In this document: in pieces, positions 41,400-50,361 of the stretch
How the letters are laid out: each line of letters starts with the position of its first letter
How positions within the stretch are numbered: position 1 is the stretch's first letter
NCBI RefSeq assembly: GCF_002163875.1
Contig: NZ_CP019333.1
Coordinates: 1,184,864 to 1,248,863, forward strand
DNA: 64,000 bases
Reading direction: 5' to 3'
Origin: Gilvibacter sp. SZ-19
GTDB lineage: Bacteria; Bacteroidota; Bacteroidia; Flavobacteriales; Flavobacteriaceae
Notes under the pieces: model-generated
What the model was told of the DNA's origin: nothing
The model's input: the letters and a program-made list of their open reading frames with translations, nothing else
The model's database searches: none
Translations under genes and position numbers: made by a program

Positions 41400-42893
41400 T
41401 TAGCCTTGCAGCCTCAATAAGGCGTCTGCTATTTTACGGTCATTCGATAGGCGAGGGATCTTATTCTGACCTCCCAATTTCCCTTCATGCTTCATATGAG
41501 CATTAAAACTGCCCGGTTTTAAGGGAGTAATAACCAAGGTTCGTAGGATAGAACCTTCTAAAAGATCCGCATAATAGGTGTTCTGTGCTTGTAGTTCTTG
41601 GTCCAGGCAGTGTGCAACGGCATTTAGATCCTCTGGCAATGCTTCTGCCTCTACCAACCACTCGTGATATGGCAGACCAGAGTCTGGATTGATCTGTGGG
41701 GCAACGGTAAACTCGTTGATCTTAAGGTCAAAAGTATCTATGGCCACCTTCATGGCCTGTTCCACCTCTTTGCCAATAACATGTTCGCCAAAGGCCGAAA
41801 TAAAGTGTTTGATACGCCCAGAAACTATGACGCGATAAGGTTTTAGGCTGGTGAATTGTACCGTATCGCCTAAATTATAACCCCAAAGGCCGGCGGTAGT
41901 AGAGATGATCATCACATAGTTCACTCCCAATTCAACTTCCCACACGGGAATCCGTTTGGGGTTGTCTTCGAAGAACTCCTCCGCTTTAATAAACTCGTAG
42001 AATATCCCAGCATTTAACAGTAGCAGCATTCCCTGCTGATCTTGGCTGTCCTGATAGGCAAAAAACCCTTCCGAAGCCGGATACAGCTCTATACTGTGCA
42101 CTTTTCTGCCAATAAGTTCTTCAAAACGCGCCTTGTATGGCGCAAAATTCACTCCGCCGTAAATAAAGAGCTTGAAATTCGGGAAGAGCTCGCCTACTGG
42201 CTTTCCACCTTTAGCGATTAAACGTTCAAAATACATCTGCACCCAAGATGGAATACCGCTAATAACGCGCATATCTTCGGGTAGGGTTTCCGCAACTATG
42301 GCATCGACCTTGGTTTCCCAGTCGTCTATGCAATTGGTCTCCCAGCTTGGCATGCGGTTCTTTTGTAAATAAGAGGGCACATAATGGGCTACTATCCCCG
42401 AAAGTCGTCCCGTTTGTATACCGTTCTTGGTTGCCATTTCTGGGCTGCCCTGCAAGAAGATCATTTTACCATCCACAAAGTCTGCTTTTCCGGTCTCTGC
42501 GATATAACAAAGAATGGCGTTTCTTGCAGCCTTAATGTGCTCGGGCATAGAGACTTTGGTGATCGGAATATATTTTGCTCCGGAGGTGGTACCAGAGGTC
42601 TTGGCAAAATAGAGCGGCTTTCCGGGCCAGAGTACATCCGCCTCACCGGCCACCACTCGATCAACATAAGTTCGCAGGGCTTCGTAGTCTCTAACGGGTA
42701 CCTTGGCAGCAAATTCGCGGTGATCCTGTATGTTCTCAAAATCATGATCGCGTCCAAAAGCTGTTCCCTTGGCCGATTCCAATAGGTTTTTCAAAACCTT
42801 CATTTGGTATTGCCTTGGTGCCGCAGACCATCGGTTTATGTCTCGTTTTACCTTTTTGGCAAGTAATTTTGCTGCAAATGATTTTAACGACAT
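41400..42893 (-). CDS. GH3-like acyl-acid-amido synthetase family protein
   Basis: A 497-residue adenylate-forming protein of the GH3 family, known in plants for conjugating hormones to amino acids but without a known role in bacteria. The ATP-binding loop LYFAKTSGTTSGAKYIPIT is at about 103-121. LFIYGGVNFAPYK, IELYPASEGFFAY (adenine pocket) and LGDTVQFTSLKPYRVIVSGRIKHFISAFGEHV (the GH3 hinge and C-terminal loop) are present. It starts 6 bases after the M23 gene and probably shares its promoter. Confidence 0.85.
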   Translation of the reverse strand: MSLKSFAAKLLAKKVKRDINRWSAAPRQYQMKVLKNLLESAKGTAFGRDHDFENIQDHREFAAKVPVRDYEALRTYVDRVVAGEADVLWPGKPLYFAKTSGTTSGAKYIPITKVSMPEHIKAARNAILCYIAETGKADFVDGKMIFLQGSPEMATKNGIQTGRLSGIVAHYVPSYLQKNRMPSWETNCIDDWETKVDAIVAETLPEDMRVISGIPSWVQMYFERLIAKGGKPVGELFPNFKLFIYGGVNFAPYKARFEELIGRKVHSIELYPASEGFFAYQDSQDQQGMLLLLNAGIFYEFIKAEEFFEDNPKRIPVWEVELGVNYVMIISTTAGLWGYNLGDTVQFTSLKPYRVIVSGRIKHFISAFGEHVIGKEVEQAMKVAIDTFDLKINEFTVAPQINPDSGLPYHEWLVEAEALPEDLNAVAHCLDQELQAQNTYYADLLEGSILRTLVITPLKPGSFNAHMKHEGKLGGQNKIPRLSNDRKIADALLRLQG

Positions 42894-42899
42894 AGGGCC

Positions 42900-43766
42900 T
42901 TAGTCAAAGTCTATGAATTGAGAAGGATCAATGGGGTATCCATCACTCCAAAGTTCAAAATGTAAATGCGGTCCTGTAGAGAGTTCTCCAGTATTACCCA
43001 CTATTCCAATTACTTCACCAGAACTCACCAGGTCTCCCTGCTGCTTACTCAAAGAGGAGTTGTGCTTATAGGCGGAGATCAAATTGTTCCCGTGATCGAT
43101 TATCATTACATAACCTGTATCTGTTGTCCAACTGGCAAAGATCACCGTGCCGTCTGCAACTGCCTTAACGGGGGCATCTTTGGCGGCAACGATATCTACA
43201 GCAAAGTGCTTGGCATTAGGGTCATAAGCATCTGTAAGGGTTCCGTTCACTGGAGGGAAGAGCACAAAGTTCTTTTTGTTATCTGCCTCAAAAATGTTGT
43301 ACTTGTCTTCTTGTTCTACTTGATCGCGCAGCAGTGAATCTGCCTTAGAAGCGTGTAAGTTCACCTCAGAGAGATCTACCTTGGCTGCCTCAATAATAGA
43401 ATCCCTATTAAAATCCACCGAAGTTACATCGCCACTCAACACCCGTCTTATCGAAGCAATGTACTGCTCGTTCATGGCAACTACCTGTTGCAAGGAGTCT
43501 GTGGTATAGGCCAAAGAGGTGGCCTTGTTCTTTAAGGCTGTAGACGAATAGCCCGGAATGTACTCTCGCAAGGGTGTGAATGCGATGATCAAAGTGGTGA
43601 TCCCTATGAGAAAAACCGCAAACAAAGTAGAGAATACAAAAACGTTTAGTCGATTCAGTTTAAAAGAGAATCGTTCTTCAAAGGTGTCGTCGTTGAGCAC
43701 TACCAGTCGGTATTTGTACAACAACTTGCGCGAAATTCGCTGTCTTCTTGATTCTTTCTTGTTCAT
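42900..43766 (-). CDS. M23 family metallopeptidase
   Basis: A 288-residue membrane-anchored peptidoglycan endopeptidase or its inactive relative. A basic cytosolic tail is followed by a membrane helix (about 41-63), a short coiled-coil region (80-160) and the LytM domain (about 168-285). Zinc ligands are visible: H187 and D191 in HFAVD, and H269 in GPHLHFE with catalytic H267, so it is likely active. The start is the ATG at 43766, with a -7 box immediately upstream; a TTG at 43787 would lie in that box. It heads a long minus-strand run of genes reaching the polysaccharide locus. Confidence 0.9.
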   Translation of the reverse strand: MNKKESRRQRISRKLLYKYRLVVLNDDTFEERFSFKLNRLNVFVFSTLFAVFLIGITTLIIAFTPLREYIPGYSSTALKNKATSLAYTTDSLQQVVAMNEQYIASIRRVLSGDVTSVDFNRDSIIEAAKVDLSEVNLHASKADSLLRDQVEQEDKYNIFEADNKKNFVLFPPVNGTLTDAYDPNAKHFAVDIVAAKDAPVKAVADGTVIFASWTTDTGYVMIIDHGNNLISAYKHNSSLSKQQGDLVSSGEVIGIVGNTGELSTGPHLHFELWSDGYPIDPSQFIDFD

Positions 43767-43784
43767 AAATCGGACCCTTACCGA

Positions 43785-43792
43785 CAAAGATA
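43785..43792 (-). promoter_or_regulatory. -7 box upstream of the M23-GH3 operon
   Basis: On the minus strand this reads TATCTTTG, an exact TAnnTTTG match. RNA would start about 13 bases before the ATG at 43766. Because all following genes down to 27942 are on the same strand with gaps of at most 27 bases, this may be the main promoter for a run of about 16 kb. Confidence 0.45.
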
Positions 43793-43854
43793 ATTAAACA
43801 GTGCTACCCGGTGCTAAAGTTGGTATAAAAACGTTTTTTCTGACGAATTCTTGT

Positions 43855-43862
43855 TACATTTG
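43855..43862 (+). promoter_or_regulatory. -7 box upstream of tatA
   Basis: TACATTTG, an exact TAnnTTTG match, 19 bases before the tatA ATG at 43881. No good -33 TTTG is visible; a T-rich run lies 15-20 bases upstream. Confidence 0.45.
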
Positions 43863-43880
43863 TTCAATAATACAAAGACT

Positions 43881-44063
43881 ATGAACGCACTTTTCATTCC
43901 AATGGCAATCGGTTGGCCTCAAATAGTTTTGATCGCAGTAGTGGTATTGCTGCTTTTTGGTGGCCGTAAGATCCCAGAACTCATGCGTGGATTAGGAAGC
44001 GGAATCAAAGAATTCAAAGACGCCTCTAAAGAGGACGATTCCAATAAAAAGATAGAAGAATAA
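43881..44063 (+). CDS. tatA: Twin-arginine translocase subunit TatA/E
   Basis: A 60-residue membrane protein forming the Tat export pore. It has a hydrophobic N-terminus with [36 protein letters not shown], showing the transmembrane helix, the FGGRKIPEL hinge and the amphipathic helix. The C-terminus is acidic and short. The ATG at 43881 lies downstream of the -7 box, so earlier in-frame starts are excluded. It stands alone on the plus strand, between two minus-strand genes, and is closed by an intrinsic terminator. tatC is not in the window. Confidence 0.93.
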   Translation: MNALFIPMAIGWPQIVLIAVVVLLLFGGRKIPELMRGLGSGIKEFKDASKEDDSNKKIEE

Positions 44064-44081
44064 TCCCGAGAAGATATATAG

Positions 44082-44109
44082 AAAAGCCGCTTTGAAAGCG
44101 GCTTTTTTT
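44082..44109. terminator. Bidirectional terminator between tatA and the DUF4837 gene
   Basis: Nine-base arms AAAAGCCGC (44082-44090) and GCGGCTTTT (44098-44106), with extra TTT/AAA pairing inside. It is followed by a T-run on the plus strand and preceded by an A-run for the other direction. The right arm ends just before the stop codon of the minus-strand DUF4837 gene (44108-44110). Confidence 0.85.
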
Positions 44110-45094
44110 ATGACTTGTCGGCAAACTTCAGCGACTTTAATATCGCTTCTAGTTCAAACTGGTAATCTCGCTTGTCTATAGAAGGAGCAAAGGTGAATCC
44201 TTCAACGATCAGATAACGATTGTTGGCCTCGTCTCTAATGGCGTAGTTCACAAAAGGTCCGGCCATCCACTTATCACGCACTTCCCAAGTACCCTTGGTC
44301 TCGTAAGCGAACCGGCCATCGATCTCAGCTTCAAAGATAAAAGGAGCGTAGGCCTCCTCGGTAATAAAACGTCCGCCTTCATCTACAGTAACATTATCGC
44401 CACCAATGGAATCGCGGAGTTTAATAATGTCATTAATTACCTCTCCCTGCGGATCTATAGCGTCCAAGCCTACTTCGTAAACAATGATATTCATGCTGCC
44501 GGTTCGAATGTCCTTGCGGATCCAAAAGAAATTGTCTTCTTGTTTGGCCAAGCGGTAAGCCGTAGGGATTAGCATATTGACCCCCATCTTTTCTTGCAAT
44601 GGGGCCGTGTTCATTAACGATTTATTGATTCTTCGCTGTTTTTCCGTGATCTCCGTTGCCTTTATAGCAGCAATGATATCTCCCGATTTTTCATTGAGTT
44701 GGGCGATTAGCGCATCCTTATCTGGAGCTCCAACAAAAACACCTAGTTGGGGTTTGGCATAAGGGTTCTTGGCGTAGCGCACATAAGTGCTGTCAGATTG
44801 TGTGAACTGCACAAAGGTACGGTTGTACTTGGCAAAACCAGAGAAAGCAGATGGTGGGATCTGATTCATGTTGAACATCGGTTCGTCTTGTGGAAGTCCG
44901 TCTACAGGCGCGGCAAATACCGAACGCACTGCTTCCCCTACTCGGCCCTCCCAAAGCTCATTAGACATCACGATCTGCAGGTTGTTGATATTTCCGTTAG
45001 ATTCCGCATAGATGCGAGCTGATTCCTTATCTGAATTTGTGCAAGAGGCTAAAACCAACAGCCCCACTAATGCTAAAAAGTATCGTATTCTCAT
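44108..45094 (-). CDS. DUF4837 lipoprotein
   Basis: A 328-residue secreted lipoprotein. The signal peptide MRIRYFLALVGLLVLASC has a lipobox ending at C18. The mature part shows ESNGNINNLQIVMSNELWEGRVGEAVRSVFAAPVDGLPQDEP-type DUF4837 features, a repeat-free alpha/beta composition and WMAGPFVNYAIRDEANNRYLIVEGF near the C-terminus. Function is unknown. In flavobacteria it is commonly next to a LysM transglycosylase and TatA, as here, suggesting an envelope role. It lies 12 bases after the transglycosylase stop, so the two form an operon. Confidence 0.82.
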   Translation of the reverse strand: MRIRYFLALVGLLVLASCTNSDKESARIYAESNGNINNLQIVMSNELWEGRVGEAVRSVFAAPVDGLPQDEPMFNMNQIPPSAFSGFAKYNRTFVQFTQSDSTYVRYAKNPYAKPQLGVFVGAPDKDALIAQLNEKSGDIIAAIKATEITEKQRRINKSLMNTAPLQEKMGVNMLIPTAYRLAKQEDNFFWIRKDIRTGSMNIIVYEVGLDAIDPQGEVINDIIKLRDSIGGDNVTVDEGGRFITEEAYAPFIFEAEIDGRFAYETKGTWEVRDKWMAGPFVNYAIRDEANNRYLIVEGFTFAPSIDKRDYQFELEAILKSLKFADKS

Positions 45095-45106
45095 TGTTTG
45101 ATTTTT

Positions 45107-46678
45107 TTACCCCTTGGAGACTTTAAGCTTCATTCCGGGTTTTAATGCAGTACCGCTAATATCGTTCCAAGATTTGATGTTTTCCACGCTAACTCCAGGA
45201 AATTTTTGCGCTATGCTCCAGAGCGAGTCTCCTTGCTTTACGGTGTAAACCTTTGCGCCTTGACTATTGGTCTGTGTAGTGGTAGTCGACGAAGCCCTTG
45301 ATCTGCCTGGGTTTCTGGGGTAAATGGTTAGTCTTTGCCCAACCCTTAAATTGTCTCCTCTAAGGTTGTTCCAGCGCCTTATTTGCGAAACACGAACCCC
45401 GTATTTTTTTGCAATTTTTCCTAAATAATCCCCGCTTCGGACGCGATATCTGATCTTGGCATCTTGTGCTACAAATTGGGGCAATGGTTTTTCTCGTTGT
45501 GCGATCTCTTGAGTTGCTAGGCCGTAAATAGCGTCTTCGTTCGCAACAAATGGACCCACCGCTTGAACAGGCAATCGCAAGACATAGTTTTCATCCTTTA
45601 CCACTGGAATAATGCCTAAGAAATAGCTCGGATTTAGGAACTGCAATTGTTCCACGGGAACATTGGTGTATCGAGATACTTGTTCCAAAGTAATGAGCTG
45701 CTTTACCTTGATAGTGTCTGTGGCAATATAGGGTGTACTTGGCAAGGTTGGTTTAAACCCGTGCTCTTCGGCATATTCAAACAGATACATTGTAGCTAAA
45801 AAGCTCGGCAGATAACCTGCGGTTTCTCGCGGCAAATTATTTCTGATATTCCAATAATTGGTATAGCCACCTGATCTGCGGATGGCCTTAGAAACATTAC
45901 CAGGGCCGGAATTATACGCTGCAAGTGCCAAGTCCCAATCTTCAAAGGAATTGTAAAGACTCTTCAAATATTTACAAGCCGCTTCTGTGGCCATTAAAGG
46001 ATCCGAGCGTTCGTCTACATAGGAACTCACATCCAAACCGTAAATCTTGCCGGTTGTGAACATGAACTGCCACAAGCCAGTAGCTCCTACACGTGACTTT
46101 GCAGTAGGGTCTAAGGCAGATTCTACTATGGCGAGATACTTGAGTTCTAGCGGGATTTCATGGCGATTAAGCGCCTCCTCGAACATGGGGAAGTAATAAT
46201 TGCTGCGCGCCATAAGCTTGCCCATAGATCTGCGTCTGTTCTTTAAATAGTATTTGATGACGCTTTCTAGCTGCGGATTGTATTCTACATTGAACGGCGT
46301 TTTGGCGTCTATGGCCTTTAGGCGTTCTTTAAGCAATTCTGTGGGAAGCTCTTCGTATTCGACAGGTTCGTAGTCGAGGTCGGTAATGGTGGTATAAAGC
46401 TCTTCGTAAAGCGTGTTGTTAGAAAGTTCGCTCAACCATAAGCTGTCCATTTTACTGGCTAAAGGGTCGTCCTTTAGGTCAAAAATAACAGAGTCTTTTG
46501 TCACCGTGGCGAATTCCACGCTGCTAAAATCTCCCTGATTCACGGCAGTTACCAGGGTGTCTACTACTTGAATGGTGTCTCTTGGCAACTGGCCTTGAAC
46601 ACCGCTATTCTCTTGTGCGCTCAGTCTTGCATCCGCGCCCAAAATCAGCAACAAAAAAGATAGAATAAGGGCTCTCAT
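45107..46678 (-). CDS. Lytic transglycosylase with two LysM domains (MltD-like)
   Basis: A 523-residue periplasmic enzyme cleaving the MurNAc-GlcNAc bond to leave anhydro-MurNAc. It has a signal peptide (MRALILSFLLLILGADARLSA), then a low-complexity region. The SLT domain (about 145-285) has catalytic Glu in AIVESALDPTAKSRVGATGLWQF and LALAAYNSGPGNVSKAI. Two LysM motifs close the protein: YRVRSGDYLGKIAKKYGV and YTVKQGDSLWSIAQKF. The start is the ATG at 46678, since a longer frame would carry a non-signal N-terminus. It lies downstream of a strong terminator and leads the DUF4837 gene. Confidence 0.92.
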   Translation of the reverse strand: MRALILSFLLLILGADARLSAQENSGVQGQLPRDTIQVVDTLVTAVNQGDFSSVEFATVTKDSVIFDLKDDPLASKMDSLWLSELSNNTLYEELYTTITDLDYEPVEYEELPTELLKERLKAIDAKTPFNVEYNPQLESVIKYYLKNRRRSMGKLMARSNYYFPMFEEALNRHEIPLELKYLAIVESALDPTAKSRVGATGLWQFMFTTGKIYGLDVSSYVDERSDPLMATEAACKYLKSLYNSFEDWDLALAAYNSGPGNVSKAIRRSGGYTNYWNIRNNLPRETAGYLPSFLATMYLFEYAEEHGFKPTLPSTPYIATDTIKVKQLITLEQVSRYTNVPVEQLQFLNPSYFLGIIPVVKDENYVLRLPVQAVGPFVANEDAIYGLATQEIAQREKPLPQFVAQDAKIRYRVRSGDYLGKIAKKYGVRVSQIRRWNNLRGDNLRVGQRLTIYPRNPGRSRASSTTTTQTNSQGAKVYTVKQGDSLWSIAQKFPGVSVENIKSWNDISGTALKPGMKLKVSKG

Positions 46679-46750
46679 ATCATCGTGCAAAATAAGTATT
46701 CGCGCTGGCAAACACAATTGTTTAACGTTTCTTTGCCGCCCTATAATATA

Positions 46751-46775
46751 AAACCCGCCTAATTGGCGGGTTTTT
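46751..46775. terminator. Terminator after the T9SS cargo gene
   Basis: Nine-base arms AAACCCGCC (46751-46759) and GGCGGGTTT (46765-46773) around a 5-base loop. T-rich flanks lie on both strands. It lies 16 bases after the end of the cargo gene and before the transglycosylase start. Confidence 0.85.
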
Positions 46776-46790
46776 GATCGGTTCTTGTGT

Positions 46791-47687
46791 TTATCTGATG
46801 ATCAGTTTCCGTGTGGCTGAACTGCTGTCAGAGACTACCTGAAGTAAATACATCCCAGACGGTAAGTTGGCACTTAGCGCTTTAGGGCCTGCACTTCCAG
46901 ACAGATCAAAAGAAGCAACCTGCTTTCCAGTAATATCATAGATTATTGCCGACTGCAACTGCTCGCGTCCTTGATAATCCAGTGTAAATTCTCCCTGAGA
47001 TGGATTTGGGCTTATGGTCAAGCCATTTTCAAGATCGAATTCATCTACATTGAGGCCATCGTCAACAATAAAAGACATATTATCTATCATGGTCTTGCCC
47101 GGACCCGTACCCGGTTCAGGAATTATTGCCGTAACTCTTATCCGCGCATCCATGCCCTCTACACCAGAGAGTAATCCGCTAACATCAATGGACTCCGAAT
47201 AATTAACACTCAATAGACCGGAACCAATAAAGCTGTCTGTCCAGATATTAGATAAGGGTGTGCCATCCATTCTGTAAACGTCAATACGCAATTCACGAGG
47301 TGCGGTAATTGGGCTTCCTAAACTAAAATCGAACTCCGCAGTAAAATCAAATGAAAAAGTTGCAGCCACAATGGTGCTCGGAATACTTACAACCTGCTCT
47401 AATATCCATTCGGTATTGTCAATATTAGAGTCGAAAGAGGTAAATGCCGCAAAAGCTCCGTCCGAGGGCAATATGTCTGTAAGACAACAACAAAGATCTA
47501 CGGAATCTGACTGTATCCGCCAATTTTCATTACAGGTGAATGGGCCTGCGTCTACGCCATTAACAGCATCGATGGTCCAGGGAGCTGCGGTCCCGTCCTC
47601 AAAACTGCCATTGCTTAATAATTCAACTTGCGCTGTTGAAAGGTTTACAGCTGCCATTGCAGCCAAGAGAAGTAGTGCTTTTTTCAT
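46791..47687 (-). CDS. Secreted protein with T9SS type A C-terminal sorting domain
   Basis: A 298-residue secreted protein. It has a signal peptide (MKKALLLLAAMAAVNLSTAQ), then a carbohydrate-binding-like beta-sandwich (about 25-215) opening with ELLSNGSFEDGTAAPW. A C-terminal sorting domain (about 222-298) includes ISPNPSQGEFTLDY, YDITGKQVASFDL, LPSGMYLLQVV and a final RKLIIR, matching the type A CTD that directs cargo through PorU-linked T9SS. A cysteine-rich stretch (CNENWR, then SVDLCCCLTD near 60-73) is unusual. No enzyme motif is seen. It agrees with PorW at 1934-4495. Confidence 0.9.
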   Translation of the reverse strand: MKKALLLLAAMAAVNLSTAQVELLSNGSFEDGTAAPWTIDAVNGVDAGPFTCNENWRIQSDSVDLCCCLTDILPSDGAFAAFTSFDSNIDNTEWILEQVVSIPSTIVAATFSFDFTAEFDFSLGSPITAPRELRIDVYRMDGTPLSNIWTDSFIGSGLLSVNYSESIDVSGLLSGVEGMDARIRVTAIIPEPGTGPGKTMIDNMSFIVDDGLNVDEFDLENGLTISPNPSQGEFTLDYQGREQLQSAIIYDITGKQVASFDLSGSAGPKALSANLPSGMYLLQVVSDSSSATRKLIIR

Positions 47688-47751
47688 AGTATCTCAAGAT
47701 TGGTTATTACTAACTAGTCTCAAGATATTAAAAAGGTTGCTTATAAAACAG

Positions 47752-48939
47752 TTAATCTAAAATTGCAGCAACTCCAGGCAGCGTTTTACCCTCTAGCATT
47801 TCTAGCATTGCGCCTCCGCCAGTAGAGACGTAGCTCATGCCTTCTGCCAAACCGAATTGCTTGGCTGCCGCCACAGAATCTCCCCCGCCAACAAGAGAAA
47901 AGGCCCCATTTTCAGTGGCCGCGACTATGGCCTCTCCAAGAGAAATAGTGCCATTTGCAAAGCTTTCCATTTCAAAAACTCCAACCGGCCCGTTCCAAAG
48001 TATGGTTTTAGATTGAGACACTACTTTAGCAAAGGCTTCGCGTGTATCAGGACCTGCATCTAAGCCCATCCAGTTGTATGGAATTTCATTGATAGGACAC
48101 ACCTGAGTGTTGGCGTCGTTTGCAAATCCATCCGCAGCTAATACATCCGTAGGCAAATGAACCTGAACCCCTTTGGCTTCTGCTTGTTTTAGAATATCTA
48201 GAGCGAGTTCCATTTTGTCGTCTTCTACCAAAGAATCTCCAATAGAACCTCCTTGTGCTTTGATGAAGGTAAAGGTCATTCCCCCACCGATGATCAGGTG
48301 GTCAACCTTGTCTAAAATATTTTCGATGATGGTGATTTTTGACGATACTTTTGCCCCTCCTAAAATAGCTGTTACCGGCTTTTCTGAATTGTTTAAAACC
48401 TTGTCTACACTGGCTATTTCCTTGGCCAAAAGGAGCCCAAAACACTTGTGATCTGGAAAGAATTGCGCAATTACCGCTGTAGACGCGTGTGCTCTGTGCG
48501 CAGTTCCGAAAGCATCATTTACGTAGACATCTCCCAAGCTGGCTAATGCTTTAGCAAAGGCCTCATCTCCCGCTGTCTCTTCTGGATGATATCTCAAATT
48601 CTCCAAAAGCAAAATCTCTCCAGGCTCAAGCTCTGCCGCTGCGGCCTCTGCTGCCGACCCAACGCAATCGTCAACGAATTTTACATTTACCCCGAGTAAA
48701 TCGCTTGCTGTTCCTACAATATGTTTTAGCGAGAATTCTTCTTGACAGCCTTTGGGTCGTCCCAAATGTGACATCAGTATACAGCTGCCACCGGCCTCCA
48801 ATATTTCAATAATAGTAGGTTTTGCAGCTTCTATCCGAGTGGTGTCGGTCACTTGGAATTCATCGTTTAGCGGAACGTTAAAATCTACACGGATCACCGC
48901 TTTTTTGTTACTAAAATCAATGTCGGCTAATGTTTTCAA
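47752..48939 (-). CDS. pgk: Phosphoglycerate kinase
   Basis: Glycolytic enzyme moving phosphate from 1,3-bisphosphoglycerate to ADP. The 395-residue protein shows [13 protein letters not shown] (signature 1), [53 protein letters not shown] and [16 protein letters not shown] (nucleotide loop). The start is TTG at 48939; no in-frame ATG precedes it and the family begins exactly there. It is monocistronic as far as can be seen. Confidence 0.97.
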   Translation of the reverse strand: MKTLADIDFSNKKAVIRVDFNVPLNDEFQVTDTTRIEAAKPTIIEILEAGGSCILMSHLGRPKGCQEEFSLKHIVGTASDLLGVNVKFVDDCVGSAAEAAAAELEPGEILLLENLRYHPEETAGDEAFAKALASLGDVYVNDAFGTAHRAHASTAVIAQFFPDHKCFGLLLAKEIASVDKVLNNSEKPVTAILGGAKVSSKITIIENILDKVDHLIIGGGMTFTFIKAQGGSIGDSLVEDDKMELALDILKQAEAKGVQVHLPTDVLAADGFANDANTQVCPINEIPYNWMGLDAGPDTREAFAKVVSQSKTILWNGPVGVFEMESFANGTISLGEAIVAATENGAFSLVGGGDSVAAAKQFGLAEGMSYVSTGGGAMLEMLEGKTLPGVAAILD

Positions 48940-49071
48940 GAGTACTGTGTCTTTAGATTAATCAAAAGTTTGAAATGCGGGCAAGGCATAGGGAAGACTG
49001 CCTTTTTTACGGCTGTAAATATAGCAGATTTTGAGGTGTTTATATCCTGTCAAAACGTTTATCTTTAGGCC

Positions 49072-50214
49072 ATGCTTTTTAAAGATGTTTTGGGTCATAA
49101 TCACCTGGTCTCCCATTTGCAGGTTTCTGCGGAGCAAGGTCGGGTGCCACACGCCCAATTATTTGTTGGTCCGAGTGGTGTAGGTGTCTTGCCGGTAGCT
49201 TTAGAATATGCGGCTAAGCTATTGTCAATGAACGACTTAGACAACCAAAATGCTGTGATTGAGCGCGTTAGACAGCTCCAGCATCCAGACCTGCATTTTG
49301 TGTTTCCTGTAGCGACCACTGCGGAGGTAAAAAAGCATCCTGTTTCCGATCTGTTTTTAGATTCATGGCGGAGTTTTGTCGCTGAGAACCCTTACGGCAG
49401 TCTGTTCGAATGGTATCAACACATTGGAATTGAAAATAAGCAGGGGCGCATTGGCGTAGACGAAGCCCAAGACATGGTCAAAAAGCTTTCTTTAAAGGCG
49501 CACCAAGGAGGTTATAAGGTAATGATCGTTTGGATGGCCGAAAAGATGAACACGGAATGTGCCAACAAGATCCTTAAGTTGGTAGAAGAGCCTCCTGCAG
49601 ATTCTGTACTGATCTTGATTGCCGAGAATGACGAACAGATCATTGGCACAATACGTTCACGTTGTCAAAAATTGAACTTCCCTTTACTTCCGCAAGAAGC
49701 CATTGCAACAGGTTTACAAAACAAGTTTGATCTTGAGACTGCTACAGCTCAAGCTCTGGCTAAACGCGCTGAGGGTGATTTTAGCAAGGCCGTACATCTT
49801 CATCTTCACGACGGCGATAATGTCACCTTTGAGCGTTGGTTTCTGTATTGGGTTCGAACGGCTTTTAAAGCAAAAGGAAATAAAATGGCCATCAATGATC
49901 TGCTTGCTTGGAGCGAAGAAGTGGCAGCCAGTGGTAGAGAAACTCAAAAACAATTTCTAGCCTTTTGCACAGAATTCTTTAGAGATGCGATGCTGATCAA
50001 TTACGGCGCACAAGAAATCGTATACTATATTCCGGAGAGTCCAGACTTTGATCTTCACAAATTCGCTCCCTTTATTCACGAAGGCAATATTCAAGAAATA
50101 ATCGCCAACATTTCTTCTGCTTTATATCATATTGAGCGTAACGGAAATCCGAAGATCATCTTCTCCGATCTGGCCATTTCACTTACTCGTTTGATCCACA
50201 AAAAAGCATCATAA
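49072..50214 (+). CDS. holB: DNA polymerase III subunit delta'
   Basis: Part of the clamp loader complex. In 380 residues: GHNHLVSHLQVSAEQGRVPHAQLFVGPSGVGVL, in which the P-loop has lost its lysine, as expected for delta' which does not hydrolyse ATP. Then KVMIVWMAEKMNTECANKILKLVEEPPADSVLILIAEN and the SRC motif IRSRCQKLNFPLL. The C-terminal helical domain (about 205-375) is divergent. It stands alone on the plus strand and ends at a hairpin at 50262-50284. Confidence 0.92.
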   Translation: MLFKDVLGHNHLVSHLQVSAEQGRVPHAQLFVGPSGVGVLPVALEYAAKLLSMNDLDNQNAVIERVRQLQHPDLHFVFPVATTAEVKKHPVSDLFLDSWRSFVAENPYGSLFEWYQHIGIENKQGRIGVDEAQDMVKKLSLKAHQGGYKVMIVWMAEKMNTECANKILKLVEEPPADSVLILIAENDEQIIGTIRSRCQKLNFPLLPQEAIATGLQNKFDLETATAQALAKRAEGDFSKAVHLHLHDGDNVTFERWFLYWVRTAFKAKGNKMAINDLLAWSEEVAASGRETQKQFLAFCTEFFRDAMLINYGAQEIVYYIPESPDFDLHKFAPFIHEGNIQEIIANISSALYHIERNGNPKIIFSDLAISLTRLIHKKAS

Positions 50215-50261
50215 GCAAAGCTTATCGCTTTTTTAAACTTTCATAGTTCACACTTATAAAT

Positions 50262-50284
50262 AATGGCTTCAAATAAGCCGTTTT
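50262..50284 (+). terminator. Terminator after holB
   Basis: Eight-base arms AATGGCTT (50262-50269) and AAGCCGTT (50275-50282), with one G-T pair, around a CAAAT loop and followed by TT. Moderate strength; about 48 bases after the holB stop. A 9-base direct repeat, CGTTTTAAG (50279-50287 and 50290-50298), overlaps its end. Confidence 0.5.
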
Positions 50285-50361
50285 AAGCACGTTTTAAGTT
50301 TTAGCCTAGTATATGGGCATTTATGGCGAAGAAAGCTATTTAGGGGCTATCTATAGGTAAA

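Noticed and set aside
42384-42785. Plus-strand open frame of 133 codons opposite the GH3-like gene
   Set aside because: Antisense of a well supported family gene; composition is not protein-like.
47692-47726. Direct repeat TCTCAAGAT (47692-47700 and 47718-47726) upstream of the T9SS cargo gene
   Set aside because: Only two 9-base copies, no associated promoter match, and no palindromic structure; likely chance.
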